A stretch of 14,800 bases of DNA. Origin: Anaerolineaceae bacterium (GTDB lineage Bacteria; Chloroflexota; Anaerolineae; Aggregatilineales; Phototrophicaceae). Location of the stretch: assembly GCA_020634135.1 (NCBI GenBank), contig JACKCG010000015.1, positions 1 through 14,800 of the forward strand, read 5' to 3'. This document shows, in pieces, positions 13,791-14,800 of this stretch. Both the position numbers and the translations under genes were made by a program. The first letter of the stretch is position 1. The number at the start of each line of letters is the position of its first letter. Under the pieces are notes generated by a model, which saw only the letters and a list, made by a program, of their open reading frames with translations, did not search any database and was not told the DNA's origin.

Positions 13791-13800
13791 ACCGGCTGAA
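13757..13800 (+). promoter_or_regulatory. Large hairpin overlapping the end of the leader ORF
   Basis: The outer arms TTCAGCC (13757-13763) and GGCTGAA (13794-13800) enclose CAAT/ATTG and a CCCCC (13767-13771) to GGGGGG (13779-13784) stem with a 7-base ATATATA loop. There is no T-run after it, so it is not a simple terminator. It is placed to act as a translation- or transcription-control element, or as a DNA cruciform site just upstream of the second promoter. Confidence 0.5.
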
Positions 13801-13813
13801 AGTGTGCCATAAT
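13785..13813 (+). promoter_or_regulatory. Second promoter-like site for the ClpP-like gene
   Basis: TGCCATAAT (13805-13813) is close to an extended -10 element; TATTGA (13785-13790) sits 17 bases upstream as a weak -35. Transcription would start near 13820, giving a leader of about 80 bases. Confidence 0.4.
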
Positions 13814-13818
13814 AGACC

Positions 13819-13843
13819 CTACAGAAATGCACATTTTCTGTAG
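13819..13843 (+). promoter_or_regulatory. Perfect 9-bp inverted repeat at the predicted ClpP transcript start
   Basis: CTACAGAAA (13819-13827) and TTTCTGTAG (13835-13843) are perfect inverted arms with a 7-base loop. Placed at the predicted +1, it could be a repressor operator, or a 5' hairpin that stabilises the mRNA. Confidence 0.55.
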
Positions 13844-13901
13844 CAGCGTAACATCTGTTTTCACACTGTATCGTGAGTGAATAGCGAGATGAGAAACCAC
13901 C

Positions 13902-14522
13902 ATGAGCATGTCACGCAAACTGTACAATACGCTGTCTTTTGGTAATGCCGGTATGGATCGTGATGATACACCCCGCCTGACCGTCGAGACGGTTGATAAT
14001 CACATCTACTTCTACGCGGATGTGGATAGTGATCGTTGTCTGGCGCTGATGCGTGCCATTCGTAACGCGGATACTGACCTGCGTACCGAACATCTGTCAC
14101 GCGGGCTGGAGGGAACACCCTACACACCCATCTGGCTGCATATCCATTCCTACGGCGGCGACCTGTTCACCGGGTTCAGCATCGCCGACCAGTTGAAGAT
14201 GATTAAGACGCCGATCTACTCGGTGGTTGAGGGGATTTGTGCCAGCGCCGCGACTTTGCTGGCGATGTCCTGCGCCAAGCGGTATATCCTGCCGAGCAGC
14301 TTCGTGCTGATCCACCAGCTTTCCGGGTTTGTGTGGGGGACGCATGAGCAGTTCAAGGACGAAATGACGCTCCAGAACAAGGCGATGGATCGCCTGGTGC
14401 AGTTCTATGCCGCGCATTCCAAAGTGGATGAAGCACAAGTCCGCTCGATGCTGACCCGCGACTTCTGGATGGACGCGGAAACCTGTGTTGAGATGGGGTT
14501 TGCCGACGAAATCCTCAAATAG
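13902..14522 (+). CDS. Divergent ClpP-like serine peptidase (family S14)
   Basis: A 206-aa ClpP-fold protein. The catalytic triad is intact by motif alignment with E. coli ClpP: Ser115 in CASAATLL, His138 in LIHQL, and Asp187 in TRDFWMDAE. The oxyanion strand is IHSYGGDLFTG (81-91), with SYGG in place of the usual SPGG. The N-terminal region differs from housekeeping ClpP: no recognisable axial-loop sequence, and a longer charged linker (about 55-75) before the active core. It reminds me of the ClpP-like proteins found in some phages and of accessory ClpP paralogues, so it may not partner ClpX or ClpC normally. No Clp ATPase is nearby. The start could also be Met3 (13908); the ribosome-binding site is weak (GATGAGA). 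A strong terminator follows. Confidence 0.87.
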   Translation: MSMSRKLYNTLSFGNAGMDRDDTPRLTVETVDNHIYFYADVDSDRCLALMRAIRNADTDLRTEHLSRGLEGTPYTPIWLHIHSYGGDLFTGFSIADQLKMIKTPIYSVVEGICASAATLLAMSCAKRYILPSSFVLIHQLSGFVWGTHEQFKDEMTLQNKAMDRLVQFYAAHSKVDEAQVRSMLTRDFWMDAETCVEMGFADEILK

Positions 14523-14553
14523 GCCGGTTTTCCGGCAGCGTAGCTGATCCAAG

Positions 14554-14595
14554 AACAGGGGGCAGGGCTAAACACCCGACCCCCTGTTTTGTTTT
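14554..14595 (+). terminator. Strong intrinsic terminator after the ClpP-like gene
   Basis: AACAGGGGG (14554-14562) pairs with CCCCCTGTT (14580-14588), with an additional inner GGG/CCC, and runs into TTTTGTTTTCT on the plus strand. It starts 31 bases after the stop codon. Confidence 0.88.
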
Positions 14596-14600
14596 CTGAC

Positions 14601-14676
14601 GTTACGCAGCTTGCAGGTATTTTCCCTTCAGGCAGTGGGCTTAAGCCCACTGTTCTCCAGGCGAGAAGTGCGTAAC
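14601..14676 (+). repeat. Palindromic repeat copy B (MITE- or REP-like)
   Basis: Terminal arms GTTACGCA (14601-14608) and TGCGTAAC (14669-14676) are a perfect 8-bp inverted repeat. They enclose a perfect 20-bp palindrome at 14633-14652 centred on GGCTTAAGCC. Distance from TTACGCAG to the core GGCTTAAGCCCACT is 36 bases, identical to copy A at 13331. There is no room for a transposase, so any mobility would be in trans. Confidence 0.65.
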
Positions 14677-14713
14677 ATGAGTTATCTATTCTCTGGCGGT
14701 ACGCTGGCTGCGA

Positions 14714-14800
14714 TCAGTCCCCTGCGGCCCATTCTGGCAGCGGACGGCAGCATAGCACCAGCTGTTTGGCGGCCCGGACTTCATCCAACCGCTTGACCGG
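14714..14800 (-). CDS. Possible 3' end of a minus-strand gene running off the window
   Basis: Reading the minus strand from 14800, one frame is open for 28 codons and stops at TGA (14714-14716); it gives a plausible amphipathic segment beginning PVKRLDEVRAAKQ. The other two frames look less protein-like. The evidence is only composition and openness over a short distance, so this is a weak call and no family can be named. Confidence 0.3.
   Translation of the reverse strand, partial: PVKRLDEVRAAKQLVLCCRPLPEWAAGD

Noticed and set aside
14097..14552. Minus-strand open frame of 151 codons opposite the ClpP-like gene
   Set aside because: The plus strand has the catalytic triad and a terminator; the antisense frame would read through that terminator's mirror with no promoter or ribosome-binding site.
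14611..14796. Plus-strand open frame of 61 codons at the right edge
   Set aside because: It runs straight through the 20-bp palindrome of repeat copy B and has no ribosome-binding site; the opposite strand looks slightly more gene-like there.

Overview
The window looks like ordinary chromosome from a member of the Chloroflexota, most likely an Anaerolineae-type lineage. This is inferred from gene style: a secreted Thr/Pro-rich lipoprotein with an SH3b domain, an orphan sortase, an E. coli FbaB-type class I aldolase, a DUF-like membrane protein, an FHA plus receiver fusion and a HEAT-repeat protein, in moderately high-GC DNA. No rRNA, tRNA, CRISPR array or intact insertion sequence was seen. 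The taxonomic call is an inference and no marker gene is present.

Layout. (1) 90-2851: a surface module. A minus-strand SH3b lipoprotein is divergent from a plus-strand sortase, which is followed 6 bases later by a two-TM membrane protein. A bidirectional terminator closes this module. (2) 2903-6988, minus strand: a complete binding-protein ABC importer (solute-binding protein, fused permease, ATPase) of the ferric/AfuABC superfamily. It has its own strong promoter and a stem-loop between the binding protein and the permease. (3) 7182-9720: divergent glycolytic genes, a 6-phosphofructokinase with the PPi-type residues (minus) and a class I fructose-bisphosphate aldolase (plus). (4) 9842-11788: a restriction-modification island, a D12-class adenine methyltransferase followed by a clear EcoRV-family endonuclease. 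It lies between two terminators and has patches of lower GC. (5) 11880-13262: a HEAT-repeat protein convergent with an FHA-receiver regulator. (6) 13263-14800: a long, structured, AT-richer non-coding tract, then a divergent ClpP-like protease. Two copies of a palindromic repeat bracket this part. At the right edge there may be the tail of another minus-strand gene.

Functional reading. The most striking item is the EcoRV-like R-M system. The endonuclease keeps all the EcoRV catalytic residues and the GSGNT recognition loop, so GATATC specificity is predicted; the sequence GATATC itself occurs six times in the window and is not avoided. The importer would usually be auto-annotated as iron uptake, but its binding protein lacks the paired tyrosines of FbpA and carries an HD plus EGTG arrangement recalled from AfuA-type sugar-phosphate binders. 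Its position beside PPi-PFK and aldolase makes sugar-phosphate uptake a fair alternative. The ClpP upstream region is unusually dense in signals: a triple 10-base-phased direct repeat over a promoter, a 24-codon ORF with a good ribosome-binding site, a G/C-rich hairpin overlapping its end, a second promoter-like site, and a 9-bp inverted repeat at the expected start of transcription.
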